A stretch of DNA of 64,000 nt from assembly GCA_948144175.1 (NCBI GenBank), contig CANXME010002275.1, forward strand, positions 3,228,001 to 3,292,000. The letters run 5' to 3'. Source of the DNA: Closterium sp. NIES-65. Its lineage: Eukaryota; Streptophyta; Zygnematophyceae; Desmidiales; Closteriaceae. The position numbers were made by a program, and so were the translations under genes. Numbering within the stretch: the first letter of the stretch is position 1; the number at the start of each line of letters is the position of its first letter. The notes under the pieces are model-generated. The model worked only from the letters and a program-made list of their open reading frames with translations, was not told the DNA's origin and ran no database searches. Shown here one piece after another: positions 1 to 11,562 of the stretch.

Positions 1-1239
1 GGTGGGAGAGAAGGTCTGAAAGTAGTCAACTTCCTGCCGCTGACTGAAGCCACGAGCCACGTACCTCGCCTTGAAGACAGGTGGAGAGCCCGGCGGCCGC
101 TTCACCCTGAAGATCCACATGCCACTGACGATGTTCGCCCCAGGGGGGGGAGCCGCGTCAACGTAGGTGCCTGTGGACTTCTAGGAAGCCATCTCTGCAT
201 CCATAGGTGCCTACCATTGAGAGGAGTAGGGACCCTCTACGGCCTCCGCGTAAGAGCGCGGAGTCGGGATGTCTAGTGCATCCGGGTCTCCCTCAGGGGC
301 AAGTAGTACGGACGCGAGATGAGGTGAAGCAGCAGCCAGACACTGGAACTCCTCCTGCCTGTCCTCAAGGACGTCCGTGCGAAGAGCACACTCACCCCCG
401 ACGGACGGAGGACAGACAGGCGCAGACTCAGCAACGAAACTAACAGCGTAGTCTAGACGACAGCGAGCAGCAAAGTCGACGAGCTCAGCAACAAGAGCAG
501 ACGCAGCAGTGGACTCAAAAGAGGGGTTAGTGACAACAGTAGCAAGGAGACGCGTGACAGTAGGACTGGCAGCACGAAGAGAGTCCGACTCCTGGTTGGT
601 AAGCGCAGGAAGAGAGGACTCAGGAGGAGAAGGCAAAGGGGCACGCAGAGGAGCAGTGGACGGACGCAGAGACATTCAGTGCGTGCCACGGACAGGAGGA
701 GGACGCTGACGCGAACCGCGACCACTAGTGCGAGCAGCACGAACAGGCGACGCAGGACGAGACGCAAGCTCACGACGCTCAGCAAGACCTCCAGTAGGAC
801 CAGTGTAGGGAGAAGGAGCAGGCAGTGGAGAGGCCGGCGGTAACTGTGATTGTGTCTCGACAGGTGGTGGACACTCTAAGGGAGGAGGAAGACCAAGAAC
901 CTACTGAATAAGCGGAACAAAGTACGGCCGAGGCCGCGCAGCGACTCTAGACACAGCAGGGACAGCACCAGCACCCCCAGCGGCAGCACCAGCGCCAACA
1001 GCACCTCCAGCTCCAGTACCTCTAGCAGCACCAGCAGCACCCGCAGTAGGACCGCCGCCAGGACTGAGAGTAGTAGCCTCAGCGCCAACACCCTGAGTAG
1101 CTCCAACACCCTCAGCAGCTCCGACTCCGGTCGCACTCGCAGGCCCAATAGCTCGAGCTCTCCCAGGACTAGCACCTCGGAGACCGGTGGCACCAGCACC
1201 CTCAGCAGCCGAAGAAGCACCAGCTCCAGCAGTACGCCT
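1..1239 (-). pseudogene. Copia-1 pol: spacer and N-terminal reverse transcriptase (partial, broken)
   Basis: Continues the frame of the upstream integrase after a TGG to TAG change at 1240. It first encodes an Ala/Gly/Glu-rich spacer, then the segment before RT that ends in a conserved PTPRSYAEA motif. The start of the RVT_2-type reverse transcriptase follows, recognisable from the tryptophan-rich start (MASWKSTGTY, with the W codon now TAG at 181) and GANIVSGMWIFRVKR. Further stops lie at 901 (CAG to TAG) and 211 (CAG to TAG). The window edge cuts the domain just after the FQTFSPT motif, so the catalytic YVDD box is not visible. Confidence 0.9.
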
Positions 1240-3396
1240 CTAGCGCCGGGAAAACCATTCGCGCAGCTCCTGTGGAGAGAGTGGCTCACGCCGAGACGAA
1301 GCACCCGGAGAACCACCAGGCCCAGCACCGCCAGACGCCACACGAGCAGGTCCAGCGGCCGCGGGCTCCGCACCCCCAGGCTCAGCACCCCCAGGCTCAG
1401 CAGCTCCAGACTCAGCACCCCCAGGCTGAGCAGCTCCAGACGTAGCACCCCCAGGCGAAGGACCCCCAGGAGAAGGACCCCCAGGCTCAGCACCTCCTGT
1501 CGTAGCACCCCCAGGCGCAGCACCCCCAGTCGCAACACCCCCAGGCTCAGCACCCCCAGGCTCAGCACCCACGCGCGCAGCACCCCCAGAGTCAGCACCC
1601 CCAGGCTCAGCACCCGCAGCAGTACCAGAGTCACCAGCAACCTCGACCGGTTCGACTGCGTCAACCTGGGACACACCTGAAGGGGCAGGACCCTGAGCTG
1701 GAAGGGGGTCTACCCGGGGGGGACCTGGCACAAGGAAGTGCGGTGGCGGGGGGAGGGAACGAGTGCGGTAGGGGAAGAGGCGGTAGAAGGGGTCGAACTC
1801 GTCGAACGTGACGTCCTCGAAGGACAGAACACGTCGAGAGGAGGGGTGGTAGAACTGCCACCCTGGTGCGTCAGGGGGGAAGCCAAGAAAGACACAGGGA
1901 GCAGCACGAGGGGACAGCTTGTCCGCACACAAGTCGCGGACAAACGCCCTAGATCCCCAGACACGGAACGTAGACGCATCGCCGACCTTCCCCGTCCACA
2001 GCAGAGCTGGGGAGGTCTCCGGTCGGGAGACCCTGGGGTGAAGGTTGATCTGATGCGCCGCGTACAGAACCGCAAACGGCCACAGAAAATGGGGGGCAGC
2101 CGCATGCATCATGGACGTACGAGCGACGTCCATGACCATGCCAATGCGGCGCTCAGCAATCCCACTTTGCTGTGGAGAGTCCGGAAGCGTAAAGGTCTGG
2201 CGGATGCCTCGTGAACGACAGTAGGCTCGCAGAAGGCCAGAGGAGAACTCTCCGCCTCGGTCAGAGTGCAGACGCAGAACAGGAAAGTCCAAGCCGAAGC
2301 TCCTCCTGAGCTGGAGACGAGCTGCGCAGATCCAGTCGATCAACACCTCAGTGACATCACCCTTGCTGCGCAAGGGGAAGATTGTGGTGTAACGCGAGTA
2401 GTCGTCAACCACCAGCAGGAAGTAGCGCTCGTGACCCTGTCCACGGACGCGGGCTGAGCCCCACACGTCCATGTGAAGCGTCTGCAGCGGGGCCTCTGTC
2501 GGGTGAAACTGAGAGGAGTGAGGGGCAGCCCGGAGCCGCCCCTCGACACAAGGGACACAGGAAGGACCAGGCCCCGAAGGAAGGGGAGGGAGGGACTGGG
2601 GAAGACCAGAGACAAGGACACGGGACGCCATGCCCTGAAGACGAGGCAGGGAGGGGTGACCAAGACGGTGGTGCCACAGGAGAGTCTCGTGAGACACGAG
2701 GCGACACGAGCAAGGGGCAGACTCAGGACCAGACCTGGACGCAGCAGCAAACACCTAACCCAACGCAGCTCCCTGGCCAGACGCAGGGACTGGAGGAGAC
2801 CCAGTGGTCAGGGTGTAGAGGCTCGATCCCGGCCGACGCGAAAACGTGGCTAGTTGTCGGCCTGTGCGGGCGTCCGAGCAGTGGGTCACCCGCTAACTCG
2901 CAGGAGTAAACTGGTGAACCCCCGCGTCCTGCATATCAGCACCACTCACCAAGTTCGTCGAGAACGATGGGAGGTAAGGACCACACAAGGTGCTCGAGGG
3001 GGAAGCCGGACACGGGAGGACAGTGGAGAAGTGAGAGAGGACAGGACCCCCTGAGGGGTCAGCCAGGGAGACTGCAACCGGCCGACCAAGCGGCGTGAGT
3101 GTGGTGCGGTCTCGAAAGAAGGAGCGAGAAGCCCCCGAGTCAAGTGTGAAGGTGAGGGAGGCCGAAGCCGACGCAGTACCTGAGAGCGCAGCCTCACCAG
3201 TACCTGAGGGCGCAGACGCACTGGCACCTAGAGCAGTAGCGTCACAAGCACCTAGCGCAGCAGTACCAATGCCTGGGTCGGGCGGGAAACACCGGTAACA
3301 GTCACCCTCATCACTAATAGTCACAGCATACATGGCAGCAACGATAGCATCAAAGTCAAGATCATAGATAGCTACACCTGCCCTAGACAGCTCTCC
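1240..3396 (-). pseudogene. Copia-1 pol: protease, GAG-pre-integrase and integrase
   Basis: The aspartic protease active site FTLDSGAS has its Asp codon at 3139-3141. A nonsense codon (CAG to TAG) at 2893 follows. Next is the GAG-pre-integrase domain with the HHRLGHPS zinc-binding signature near 2660. The integrase core keeps its catalytic triad: Asp in HMDVWG at 2467-2469, Asp in HSDRGGEF at 2260-2262 and Glu in GIAERRIG at 2152-2154, a D35E spacing typical of Ty1/copia. Beyond the core is a stretch of GGAEPGG-type repeats (about 1370-1620). The frame ends at a TGG to TAG change at 1240. Sibling copies show the original codons, so these are substitutions and not programmed stops. Confidence 0.93.
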
Positions 3397-4663
3397 TCAG
3401 CGGGGGATCTCACTAGCCTCGGGGAACTGCTGACGCCAAGCGTCCGTCAGGCGGCCAAAGCAGCGCTGGGTGGGGTGGGCGCCCCCACACTGCTCACCCG
3501 CACGGTCGCCAGAGCGAAGGACGTAGGTGCACGGACCAAAACCCCCACCACGCTGACGCTGCGTGTACCACTCACGGAGCTGCTGAGGAGGGGGGATGTC
3601 CCGAGAACGCTGCTGCTGCTGCTGGCGCTGAATACCGCCAGAGCCGCTCCGCTGCAAGGCACCACCCCGACCAGCTCCACCTCCTCCGCCACCGCCGCCT
3701 CCACCTCCGCCACCACCGCCGCCTCCGCTCCCACCGCTACCGCCATCGCCTTCTTTGCCTCCGCTGCCGCCACCACCACCTCCACCCCCTCCACCACTCC
3801 CACCGCCACCCCCACTCCCTCCGCCGCCTCCACCGCCACCTCCACCACCCCCGCCAGCTCCACCCGCTCCCTTGCCCCCCTTGCCCTTGCCTGAGCGACG
3901 TCGCCCGCTAGGGGAAGACGCCGCACCGACCGACTCAAGACCAAGTAGGTCAGCGGCAGCAGGAGAGGCAACAGAGGGCAACAGAGGGGAAGGGGAACAC
4001 CCCTCAAAGATGGGGGTGTGAGGGTCACTATGAGAGGCTCCTACAGCGACTATGCTCTTCTCCGCTGCTAGGAGGGCCTTCTCGAGGAGGTCAACAGAGA
4101 GAGTGGTGGGACAGACTGAGAGGAAGTGGTCCCTGACTACACGAAGGGAGTCAGGGAGGCAGGTGACTATGTAATAGAGAGTGATGTACATGGGGGGGGG
4201 GGTTCTTGGCGCAGAACTCAACAGGTAGCGCGGCGTGGTAGCGAGTGTCACTAGTGCGGAGGAGCGTAATGAAGTCAGCGACTGTGGAAAAGGCAGCAAC
4301 GTCAGGGAAGAGGTACGATAGCATGAGGCGGCTCAGTGCAGCAGTGGCAGGGGAACAGTAGCGCGCAACTACAGCGTCGTACAAGGTCTGAGCACTCTTG
4401 TACTGACTAAAGTGCGCGCGCTCAGTGGTAGGCAGGTGGCGACGCACAGCAAGACGTGCAGCAGCATCGCGGGTGGCCCACTGAGAGCGAACAGTGGGGT
4501 CAGCATCTGCAGCAAGGGCAGGAGAGGCGCCTGAGGTGAGGTCAAAGAGAGAAAGACCGTCCGCCCTATCGCATTGTAAGAACAGCTGCAGGTCGTCGAC
4601 CCAGACCTCAAAGTGAATGGCTCGACCCTCAGCGTCAAAAGCAAGGACACTAGGGGTAGCCAT
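3397..4663 (-). pseudogene. gag: Copia-1 gag: capsid-like domain, Gly-rich linker, zinc knuckle
   Basis: The ATG at 4663-4661 starts the family N-terminus MATPSVLAFDAEGR, shared with the other autonomous copies here, and supports this start. The helical capsid-like part runs to about 4200, where an 11-nt G run (4192-4202, C run in sense) puts the downstream part in another frame. Downstream come MYITLYYIVT, a basic patch, a glycine homopolymer-like linker (about 3640-3880), QLREWY, and a zinc-knuckle-like C-X13-C-X3-H-X4-C motif. A TGG to TGA stop lies at 3397. Gag would form the particle that packages element RNA; this copy is not functional. Confidence 0.9.
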
Positions 4664-4740
4664 GACAACGGTAGACAAGCAGTGCAAGCAGTAGGGGAAG
4701 GGCACCCAGTGACAGAGGGGCTGTGCTCACCGGACAGGGC

Positions 4741-5107
4741 TGTTGGAATAACTGAACAAGAATGAATGAACTAACAGTGAATTGAGTACAAGTACCTAAC
4801 CCTAGAATTGTGTACCCCCTATAGGCTAACCCACTGTATCCTAAACTAACACAACTGTCAGAATAATATATAACTCTATATATTGTTTTGTAACTGCCTG
4901 TAGTGTAGAATACTGTAGTCATAGAAGTTTCTGTTTGGTGGTGCACCTTTCTTGTTTGTTCTTTCCTATTTGTACCCTCGCTCAATATTGAATCATCCTC
5001 TTTTGTCAAACTCTCTCGACCCCTTCCTCTCGTAACTCTCGTTCTACCCAACACCCTAGTACCTAAGTTTTAACTACTTCTGAGAACAACATGTATAATG
5101 TTTGACA
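4741..5107 (-). repeat. Copia-2 3' LTR (split by solo LTR-1)
   Basis: Left LTR of the minus-strand element. The parts 4741-4855 and 5091-5107 together make 132 bp matching 12373-12504. It starts TGTTGG and ends TTTGACA. The adjoining inner sequence (5108-5132) is the complement of the family's polypurine tract. Confidence 0.95.
4856..5085. repeat. Solo LTR-1 inside the Copia-2 LTR
   Basis: A 230-bp insertion with TGTCAGAATA at one end, flanked by the duplication ACAAC (4851-4855 and 5086-5090). Removing it and one duplication restores the Copia-2 LTR exactly. The sequence resembles the LTRs of the NA-3/NA-4 non-autonomous family at its start (TGTCAGAAT, AACTGCCTGTAG, GGTGGTGCACC). No internal region is present, so it is best explained as a solo LTR left by LTR-LTR recombination. 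Confidence 0.85.
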
Positions 5108-5340
5108 CTCCCCCATAGTCGAAGTGGGGGAGAACTAGGGGTCACAAGACCAGTTAAGGCAAGCAAGGCGAAACAAGCTCAGGGTGGATCTCAAGGATAC
5201 CACACAAATTCCGAGCACAAGCAAGTGGTCACAAGACCAGTTTACATGCAGGTTTATATATAGAGCAAAATGTACAAGGATCACAACCTAGCAAGAGTAA
5301 ACATGCAGGTATATATATAGAGATCATAGTACAAACAGAC

Positions 5341-6376
5341 TCAAGAAGTAAGCAAGTGTTGTCCAGTAGGAACAAGGCCTAGAAGAGTGCAAAAGCGCTG
5401 ATGGTCACAAGGCTGAAGCGCCTTGGTGAACACATCAGCAGTGTTGGCCTCAGAGGCCACGTAACGCAGGCAAAGCTGACCACGCTGCTGCAGCTCTCGA
5501 GCAAGGAAGTAACGAAGAGCAATGTGCTTTGTTCTGTGCTCCAGTCTGTGCTCCTCACACAAGGCAATAGCTGCCTTGTTGTCGACGTACAGCACTGGAG
5601 GAGAACGAGGCTGCTCTCCAAGGTCGGTCAGCAAGTAGGTGAGCCAGTGTAGCTCCTGGGCCGCCATGGCTGTGTCTTAGATCTCAGCCTCACAACTGGA
5701 GCTGAGAACAGAAGAAGAACGAGTAGAACGCCAAGAAACAGAACCAGAGCCAAGACTGAAGGAGTAACCCTGAGACGACCGCTGAGTAGCCTGGTCGTCT
5801 GCCCAAGAAGCGTTTGAGTGCCCAGTGAGAACAAGTGGGACTCGCCCTCCAAGCACTAGCCCCGTGCCCGACGTACTGCACAAGTAGCGCAACACCCTCT
5901 TAGCTGCATCCATGTGCTCCTTCCGGTGACGGCCGGGAGCGACATAGCGTGCAAGAATGCTGAGAGGGTATGCAAGGTCTGGTTGAGTGCAGGTCATTAG
6001 GTACATGAGGCAACCCACAAGCTCTGGATACGGGCCACTCGGCTCTACGGACTCATCCGAAGGCAGAGCTGAGAGCGAGTGACCGGTAGGCAGAGGAGTG
6101 GGCTGAGGCGAGGAGTACGTGAAGCGGAAGCGCTGAAGGACCTGCTGCACCATGTGTGACTGAGTCAAGGTGATGGTGCGGCGTGCTCTGTCCCGGGTGA
6201 TCCACAAGCCAAGATAGCTTGTCAGTTCACCAAGGTCTGTGCACGTGTGTCTCTTCTGCAGCTCCGACTTCACGTGGGCGAGTGCCACAGTGGCAGCAGT
6301 AGCAAAGACCAAGTCGTCGATGTACACAAGGACGTAGAACGGTGGCAGTGAGGTGTCGGTGCGTAGAAATACCACG
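5341..6376 (-). pseudogene. Copia-2 pol: C-terminal RT and RNase H
   Basis: Carries the RT catalytic box YIDD within FYVLVYIDDLVFAT (near 6320), then TDLGELTSYLGL, TQSHMVQQVL and the GCLMYLMTCTQPDLAYPL block. The RNase H part is interrupted by a stop at about 5668-5670. After it come YVDNKAAIAL, HRTKHIALRYF and the terminal ANTADVFTKAL, ending near 5341. The upstream border is a frameshift near 6376-6420. Length and order match Ty1/copia RT-RNase H. Confidence 0.9.
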
Positions 6377-6421
6377 GGTCAGCAGTAGAAGGTGCGAACC
6401 CAAGAGCCGCAAGCGTAGTCC

Positions 6422-7080
6422 TCAGTGTGTCGTGCCACTCACGAGGCGCCTGGCGGAGACCGTAGACTGGCCGTCGGAGGCTCCACTGGGTACCAGGAGG
6501 GAATGACCCAGTGAAGCCAGGTGGACGGCGCAGCCAGATCTCCTTGTGTAGGCTGCCCTGTAGGAAAGCAGTGCTGAAGTCAAGCGAGTGGAGCTCGTAG
6601 CATGCTGAGCGGCGACGTGCAGCAGAACCCGAAGAGTGGTCATCTTCGGGGTCGGGGAGAAGGTCTGGAAGAAGTCAACTCCCTCGCGCTGACTGAAGCC
6701 TCGTGCAACGTAACGCGCCTTGAAGGCAGGCGGAGAGCCCGGCGGCCGCTTCACCCTGAAAATCCACATGCCAGTGACGATGTTCGCCCCGGGTGGGGGA
6801 ACCTCGTCGACGTAGGTGCCTGTGGACTTCCAGGAAGCCATCTCTGTGTCCATGGCCGACTGCCACTGAGAGGAGTAGGGACCGGCCATCGCCTCTGCGT
6901 AAGAGCGTGGGGTCGGGATGTCTGGTGCATCCGGGTCTCCCTCAGGGGCAACAAGCATGGACACGAGATGGGGCAAAGTGGCAGCAAAGCACTCAAACTC
7001 CTCCTGCCTGTCCTCAAGGACGTCAGTGCCAAGAGCACACTCACCCCTGACGGACGGAGGACAGACAGACTCAGAATTGC
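6422..7080 (-). pseudogene. Copia-2 pol: N-terminal RT, frameshifted
   Basis: Encodes PTPRSYAEAMAGPYSSQW, MASWKSTGTYVDEVPPPGAN, MWIFRVKRPPGSPPAFKARY and the FQTFSPTPKMTTLRVLLHVAAQ block of RVT_2. It lies in a different frame from both the upstream spacer (indel near 7080) and the downstream RT half (indel near 6376-6420). The two shifts cancel, so the original element had one continuous frame. Confidence 0.88.
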
Positions 7081-8184
7081 AACTAGGCTAGCAGCGTAGT
7101 CTAGACGACAACGAGCAGCAAAGTCGACAAGCTCAGCAACTAAGGCAGACGCAGTAGCAGACTCAAAGGAAGGGTCAGTGACAACAGTAGCCAGGAGACG
7201 CGTGACAGTAGGACTGGCAGCACGAAGAGAGTCTGACCCAGGGTCAGCAAGAGCAGGAAGAGAGGAAGCAGGAGGAGACGGCAGTGGGACACGCTGTGGA
7301 GCAGTGGACGGATGAAGCGCCATCCGGTGAGTGCCTGGGACAGCAGGAAGACGCTGATGCTGGACACGACTACTAGAGAGAGCAGTGCGGACAGGCGACT
7401 CAGGACGAGACTCAGGCGATGTAGGACGAGACTCAGGCTCACGACGCTCAGTAAGAACTCCGGTCGGACCAGTGTAAGGAGCAGGACCAGGGAGAGAGGA
7501 GGCAGACGGTAACGGCGACTGCAGCAGGACACACGGAGGACACGCTAAGGAGGGAGGAGGACAAGGAGGAGGGAGCTGACCAAGAACTTGCTGCAGGAGC
7601 GGAACAAAGTACGGCCGTGACCTTGCAGCGCCACCAGAGCCAGCAGGGACACCCGCACCAGGGTCCGCAGCACCAGCAGCAGCCCTAACGCCCGGGTCCT
7701 CAGCACCAGCAGCAGCTCCAACGCCTGGGTCCGCAGCACCAGCGGCAGCTCCAACGCCCGGGTCCGCAGCACTTGCAGAAGCTCCAACGCCCGGGTTCGC
7801 AGCACCAGCGGCAGCTCCAACGCCCAGGTCCTCAGCACCAGCAAAAGCTCCAACGCCCGGGTCCGCAGCACCAGCGGGAGCTCCAACGCCCGGGTCATCA
7901 GCACCAGCAGAAGCTCCAACGCCCGGGTCCGCAGCACCAGCAGCAGCTCTAACGCCCGGGTCCTCAGCACCAGCAGCAGCTCCAACGTCCGGGTCCGCAG
8001 TACCAGCAGCAGCTCCAACGGTAGCGGGGTCCGTAACACGAGGCACGCCACTCCGAAGAGTGCAGCGCCGCTCATACCACTCATGGATCCGCTCGCGGGA
8101 GGGGAGCTACCTTACGGGAGAAGAAGCACTAGCACCAGTCCCAGCAGTACGTCCGGCACGAGCGGAACCCCTCCGGAGGCTGCA
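7080..8184 (-). pseudogene. Copia-2 pol: integrase-RT spacer with 11-residue repeats
   Basis: Between integrase and RT the protein contains about eleven copies of an 11-residue unit of the form AAGAADPGVGA (33-bp units, about 7655-8030). A conserved segment RPYFVPLLQQVLG and a Pro/Ser-rich stretch follow. Equivalent spacers in Copia-1, -3, -4 and -7 are built of short GGAEPGG units instead, so this block evolves by rapid repeat turnover. No enzymatic domain is visible. A stop at 8185 separates it from integrase. Confidence 0.85.
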
Positions 8185-9747
8185 CTACTCTAAGTACCAT
8201 GTACACAGCTGCTCCGAGGAGAGAGCTCCTCCAGGTGTAGGACTCCCACTCCCAGTACCTCCAGACCCAGAACCCCCAGACTCCGGACTCTGCGGCTCAA
8301 TACCACGAGGCTCCACACCCCCAAGCTCAGCACCCCCAGGCTCCACACCCCCAGGCTCCACACCCCCAGGCTCCACACCCCCAGGCTCAGCACCCCCAGG
8401 CTCAGCACCCCCAGCAGGACGAGTGTCGACAGCTACCTCAACAGGCTCAACCGGGTCTACCTGAGACACACCTGAGGGAGCGGCACCTTGAGGGGGGAGG
8501 GGGTCTGCAACAGCAGCACCTGGCGCGAGGAAGAGAGGCGGGGGGGGGAGCGGGGCAGTGCGGTAGGGGAGGAGGCGGTAGTAGGGGACGGACTCGTCAA
8601 AAGTGACGTCCTGAGAGAGCAAGACTCGGCGCGAGGTGGCGTGGTAAAACTGCCAACCAGACGCGTCCGGGACAAAGCCGAGGAAGACGCAGGGAACAGC
8701 ATGGGAGGAGAGCTTGTCCGTAGACGTATCGCGGACAAAAGCTCGAGACCCCCAGACACGGAAACGCGACGCATCGCCAACCTCTCCCGTCCACAGCAGC
8801 GTGGGCGAGGTCTCCGGCAAGGAGACACGGGGCCAGAGGTTGAGCTGATGCGCAGCGTACCGGACTGCAAACGGCCACAGAAAGTGGGGGGCAGCCGCAT
8901 GGATCAAGGAGGTACGGGCGACCTCCATGACCAGGCCAATGCGGCGCTCCGCAACCCCATTCTGCTGTGGAGAGGCCGGAAGTGTGAACGTCTGCTCAAT
9001 GCCGTGCTCAGCACAGTAGGCTGCCAAGAGGTCGGAGGAGAACTCACGACCTCTGTCAGAGTGCAAGCGTAGGACAGGAAAGTCCGAGTGAAAACGCTTG
9101 CTGAGCTGGAGACGGGCTCTGCGGATCCAAGGGATCAAGACATCAGGGACCTCACCCTTGGTGCGCAAGGGGAAGACCGAGGTGTAGCGCGAGTAGTCGT
9201 CAACAACTATCAGGAAGTACCTCTCCTGACCCTGACCACGGACGCGGGCTGGGCCCCACACGTCCATGTGGAGCGTCTGCAAGGGAGCAGTCGTCGGGGG
9301 GAACGAGGAGGAGTGAGGAGCGGCGCGCTGCCGTCCCTCGACACAGGGGAGACAGGTAGGAGCAGGCGAGGGTGGGAGGGCAGGAAGGACCCTAGGCAGG
9401 CCAGAGACAAGGTACCGGAAGTGCATGGCACGAAGCCGCTGCACAGACGGGTGGCCAAGGCGGTGGTGCCAGAGGACAGTCTCGTGTGCCAGAGAGCGCC
9501 AAGAGCAGGGGGCGGACAGCTGACCTGATGCGGACGCGGACGCAGACGCAGCAACCTGAGGGGACTCAGTAGTCAGTGTGTACAGGTCCGACCCCGGCTG
9601 CCGAGTGAAGGTAGCCAAGTGACAGCCCGTACGAGCGCACGTGCAGTGTGTCACGCGCTCGTAGGCAGGGGTGAATTGGTGAACACCCCCGTCCTGGAGT
9701 GCACATCCTGCCACCAAGTTTGTAGAGAACGAGGGGAGGTGGAGACC
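8185..9747 (-). pseudogene. Copia-2 pol: GAG-pre-integrase and integrase
   Basis: HETVLWHHRLGHPS (zinc-binding pre-integrase) precedes a full integrase core. The catalytic triad is Asp at 9262-9264 (HMDVWG), Asp at 9055-9057 (HSDRGREF) and Glu at 8947-8949 (GVAERRIG), with D35E spacing. The remaining core to FYHATSRRV and a GGVEPGG-type tail is open from 9717 to 8185, so this is the best preserved part of the element. Confidence 0.92.
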
Positions 9748-10251
9748 TCACAGTGTGCCCGATGGGACTACACGACAGGGAAGGACAGTGGAAGAGGTCG
9801 CAATGACCGGACCCCCAGAGGGGTCAGCAAGGGAGACAGCAACTGGCCGAGCAAGCGGCTCAAGGGCAGTGCGGTCATGAAAGAAGCAGCGAGAAGCACC
9901 TGAGTCCAGTGTGAAGTTGTGTAGTGCTGCAGTCGACTCAGTACCAAGGGGGGGAGACACACTAGCACCTAGAGCTGCAGCCTCACTAGCACCTGGGGTA
10001 GCCGACACGCGAGTACTTGGAGCGGCAGACGCACTGGCCCTAATGCTCGGGTCGGGCAGCACACACAAGTACTCAGCACCCTCTCCACTAGTAAACATCA
10101 CATGCATGGCATATAGAATAGCATCAAAGTCTTGAGCATAGATGTCAATCCCCTTCTTCAGGAGATCAAGCCAGCGGGGCAGCTCAGTAGCCTGAGGGAA
10201 GTGAACACGCCAAGCATCGTCGAGACGAGAGAAGCAGCGCTGTGTGGCGTG
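9748..10251 (-). pseudogene. Copia-2 pol: protease
   Basis: Contains the retropepsin-type active site FTLDSGAS with the Asp codon at 9904-9906, followed by LADPSGGPV. It shares the frame with gag upstream and integrase downstream, separated by stops at 10252 and 9748. Upstream of the active site is an Ala/Ser-rich linker that starts with MHVMFTSGEGAEYLC, the counterpart of MYAVTISDEGDCYRC in the sibling copies. Confidence 0.87.
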
Positions 10252-11424
10252 CTATCGTCCACACTGCTGACAAGTGCGGTCACCAGTGCGAATGACGTAC
10301 GTGCAGCTAAGACCACCCCCACCCCCGTGCTGAGAGTACCACTCACGGACCTCCTGGGGCGAAGGAGTGTGTTGCTGGCCCTGGCCACCGCCAGCGCCTC
10401 CACGGCCACCACCACCGCGGCCACCTCCTCGACCACCCCAACCCCTGCCGCCGCCTTGTCCACCGCCACCCCAACCGCCGCCTCCACTCTTGCCACCTCC
10501 CCCGCCGCTGCCGCCACCACCCCCACCACTACCACTCGCCCCTCCAGCCGAGCCACCACCCCCACTGCCTCCACTGCCCCCACCGCCGCCTCCCCCGTCG
10601 TCACCGCCACCACCCTTGCCCCCTTTGCCCTTCCCGCTGCGGCGCCCGTTCGAGGCAGACGCAGCGCCGACCTTCTCAGCACCAAGAAGGTCGACAGCAG
10701 CAGCAGAGGCGATAGAGGGAAGAAGGGGGGAAGGAGAACACCCCTCAAAGAACGGGGTACGGGGGTCGCCACGAGAGGCACCTACAGCGACTATGCTAGT
10801 CTCAGCTGCAAGTAGCTCCTTCTCGAGGAGGGCAATGGTGAGCTGAGTGGGGCAACGAGCTAGGAAGTGGTCCCTGACAGCACGCAGTGTGTCAGGGAGG
10901 CGGGTGACTAGGTGGTAAAGAGTGAGCCAGAGTGGATGGGGGTGCGTGGCAAGAAACTCAGCAGGCATGGCGGCACGGAAGCGGGCCTCACTAGTACGGA
11001 GGTGCGTGATGAGTTCAGCGACTGTGTGAAAGGAGGCCAGGTCGGGAAGCAGGTAGGGGAGGGAGAGACGGCCTAGTGCGGCAGAGGCAGGTGAGGAGTA
11101 GCGAGCAACTACAGCTGTGCACAGTGCCTGTGCAGTCTTGTGCTGACCAAAGTGCTCGCGTTCGTCTATCGGCAGGGAATTGCGAATAGCGAAGCGAGCG
11201 TGGGCATCACGAGTCTGCCACTGTCAGCAAGCAGTGCTGTCGGCAGTAGCAGCAGGGGCAGTGACATGGCCTAGGGCGTGATCGTACAGTGAGATGTCAT
11301 CCTTGGCTGTGAGCTGTAGGTAGAGGTGCAGGTCATCGAGCCAAGTGTCAAACTTCACAGGGCGGCCCTCAGCATCAAACACGAGAACCTGTGGGCTAGC
11401 CATAGGAACAGTAGAAATAGCAGC
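10252..11424 (-). pseudogene. gag: Copia-2 gag
   Basis: Starts with MASPQVLVFDAEGRPVKFD, the counterpart of MATPSVL in the other copias. A stop at 11224-11226 interrupts the N-terminal third. Then comes the capsid-like part (MPAEFLATHPHPLWLTLYHLVTRLPDTL from 10968), a basic-plus-glycine linker (about 10380-10640), VREWYSQHG and the beginning of the cysteine motif (CTYVIRTGDRTCQQCG). All pieces share one frame. Function by family: nucleocapsid assembly. Confidence 0.87.
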
Positions 11425-11562
11425 AGTAGCAGTAGGAGAAGCAGGTAGGACGAACCAGGGAGGGCAGGGCGGAGCGACTCGGTTCAGGTCGGGTCGCGCG
11501 GTTCGGCTGGGTCGCGCGGCTCGGCTCGGGGCGCGCAGCTCGGGTCGCGCGGCTCGGGTCAC

